Assembly (NCBI GenBank): GCA_023145535.1
Contig: JAGLDQ010000058.1
Location: forward strand, 1 to 6,131
DNA length: 6,131 nt
Direction: 5' to 3'
Source of the DNA: Cocleimonas sp.
Lineage (GTDB): Bacteria > Pseudomonadota > Gammaproteobacteria > Thiotrichales > Thiotrichaceae
The position numbers and the translations under genes were made by a program. This document shows, piece after piece, positions 5,551-6,131 of this stretch (position 1 is its first letter; each line of letters starts with the position of its first letter). The notes under the pieces are model-generated. The model did no database searches and was not told the DNA's origin. It saw nothing but the letters and a program-made list of their open reading frames with translations.

Positions 5551-6131
5551 ATGTCACCTATCTCCCGCCATCAAACCATCGCTGTACAAGTCGATCAAAT
5601 CACGATTGGCAGTGATTTTCCCATCGTCGTGCAATCGATGACCAGTACTGACACCGCTGATGTTGTACGTACGGTGAAACAAATCCATGAATTAGCAAAC
5701 GCAGGTTCTGAGCTAGTACGCATTACCGTCAATAATATAGAATCAGCCCAAGCGGTTGCAGAGATACGCCAACGCTTGGATAAGATAGGCTGTGATGTTC
5801 CCCTGATTGGGGATTTTCATTTCAATGGTCATAAACTATTAACGGCTGTTCCTGAATGCGCTCAAGCATTGGCAAAATATCGTATTAACCCAGGCAATGT
5901 AGGGCGTGGTAAGCGCAGAGATGAGCAATTTGCACAAATGATTGGTTTTGCGGTTCAGTATAATAAAGCGGTGCGTATTGGCGTAAACTGGGGATCAATA
6001 GACCAAGAATTATTAGCGCGTAAGTTGGATGAAAATGCACAACGGGAACGGCCGCGTGATATTGGCGAAGTGCAGCATGATGCGCTCATTGAATCGGCAC
6101 TTTCCAGTGCTAAACAGGCCGAGAAATACGG
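5551..6131 (+). CDS. ispG: 4-hydroxy-3-methylbut-2-enyl diphosphate synthase IspG (GcpE), N-terminal part (3'-truncated by window)
   Basis: IspG converts the cyclic diphosphate MEcPP to HMBPP, the penultimate step of the MEP isoprenoid pathway, using a [4Fe-4S] cluster and electrons from flavodoxin or ferredoxin. The window covers the first 193 residues, which form most of the TIM-barrel domain; the cluster cysteines are expected downstream and are not visible. Signatures are [10 protein letters not shown] at 26-35, VRITV at 56-60, GDFHFNGH at 87-94, RINPGNVG at 111-118 and VRIGVNWGS at 141-149. The GDFHFNGH and [11 protein letters not shown] forms, with the LDENAQ segment after, belong to the variant known from alpha- and betaproteobacteria and xanthomonads rather than the E. 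coli form (ADIHFD, VNAGSLEKDL). The ATG is chosen because the protein begins at the family N-terminus and an in-frame TAA lies at 5527-5529; only a weak TAGG (5538-5541) precedes it as a ribosome site. The frame is open to the window end. Confidence 0.96.
   Translation, partial: MSPISRHQTIAVQVDQITIGSDFPIVVQSMTSTDTADVVRTVKQIHELANAGSELVRITVNNIESAQAVAEIRQRLDKIGCDVPLIGDFHFNGHKLLTAVPECAQALAKYRINPGNVGRGKRRDEQFAQMIGFAVQYNKAVRIGVNWGSIDQELLARKLDENAQRERPRDIGEVQHDALIESALSSAKQAEKY

Noticed and set aside
1..6131. Mobile element, CRISPR array, tRNA or defence system
   Set aside because: No transposase, integrase, regularly spaced repeats, tRNA-like folds or defence proteins are seen; every sizeable reading frame is a housekeeping or redox gene. 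RapA's SNF2 helicase resembles those in some defence systems, but its full-length match to RapA excludes that.

Overview
The window holds one side of an ordinary, compact bacterial chromosome: five protein genes with short intergenic gaps, no RNA genes, no insertion sequences and no CRISPR. The DNA is AT-rich (around 40% GC by eye). A full-length RapA (a protein mostly of Gammaproteobacteria), a glutathione system and an IspG of the long 'GDFHxNGH' type point to a low-GC gammaproteobacterium. The peroxidase-reductase pair resembles that of purple sulfur bacteria, so a sulfur-oxidising relative is plausible, but this placement is inference.

Layout. Positions 1-348 (+) are the 3' end of a peroxiredoxin-glutaredoxin fusion. 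After a 126-base gap with alternative hairpins comes a glutathione-reductase family flavoenzyme (475-1833, +). A 259-base gap with an imperfect hairpin, a T-run and a sigma70-like promoter leads to rapA (2093-4981, +). A 9-bp perfect inverted repeat separates rapA from the convergent yjbQ gene (5047-5466, -). An 84-base divergent gap then separates yjbQ from ispG (5551 to the window end, +, 3' truncated).

How the genes work together. The first two genes form a thiol peroxidase / disulfide reductase pair: the fusion protein reduces peroxides with a glutathione-type thiol, and the flavoenzyme recycles the disulfide. The most notable observation is that the reductase lacks both arginines that read the NADPH 2'-phosphate (Gln200 and Glu206 instead) and has acidic residues at two substrate-side positions (Glu21, Glu104). 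The gene order and these substitutions match what is known of the glutathione amide peroxidase / NADH-dependent glutathione amide reductase system of Chromatium, so this may be a glutathione-amide (or at least NADH-using) system annotated by default as ordinary glutathione reductase. rapA serves transcription recycling. yjbQ (a weak thiamine-phosphate synthase family) and ispG (MEP isoprenoid pathway) are divergently transcribed. yjbQ appears to be made from a leaderless transcript: an in-frame stop lies two codons before its ATG, there is no Shine-Dalgarno sequence, and an extended -10 box sits six bases upstream.
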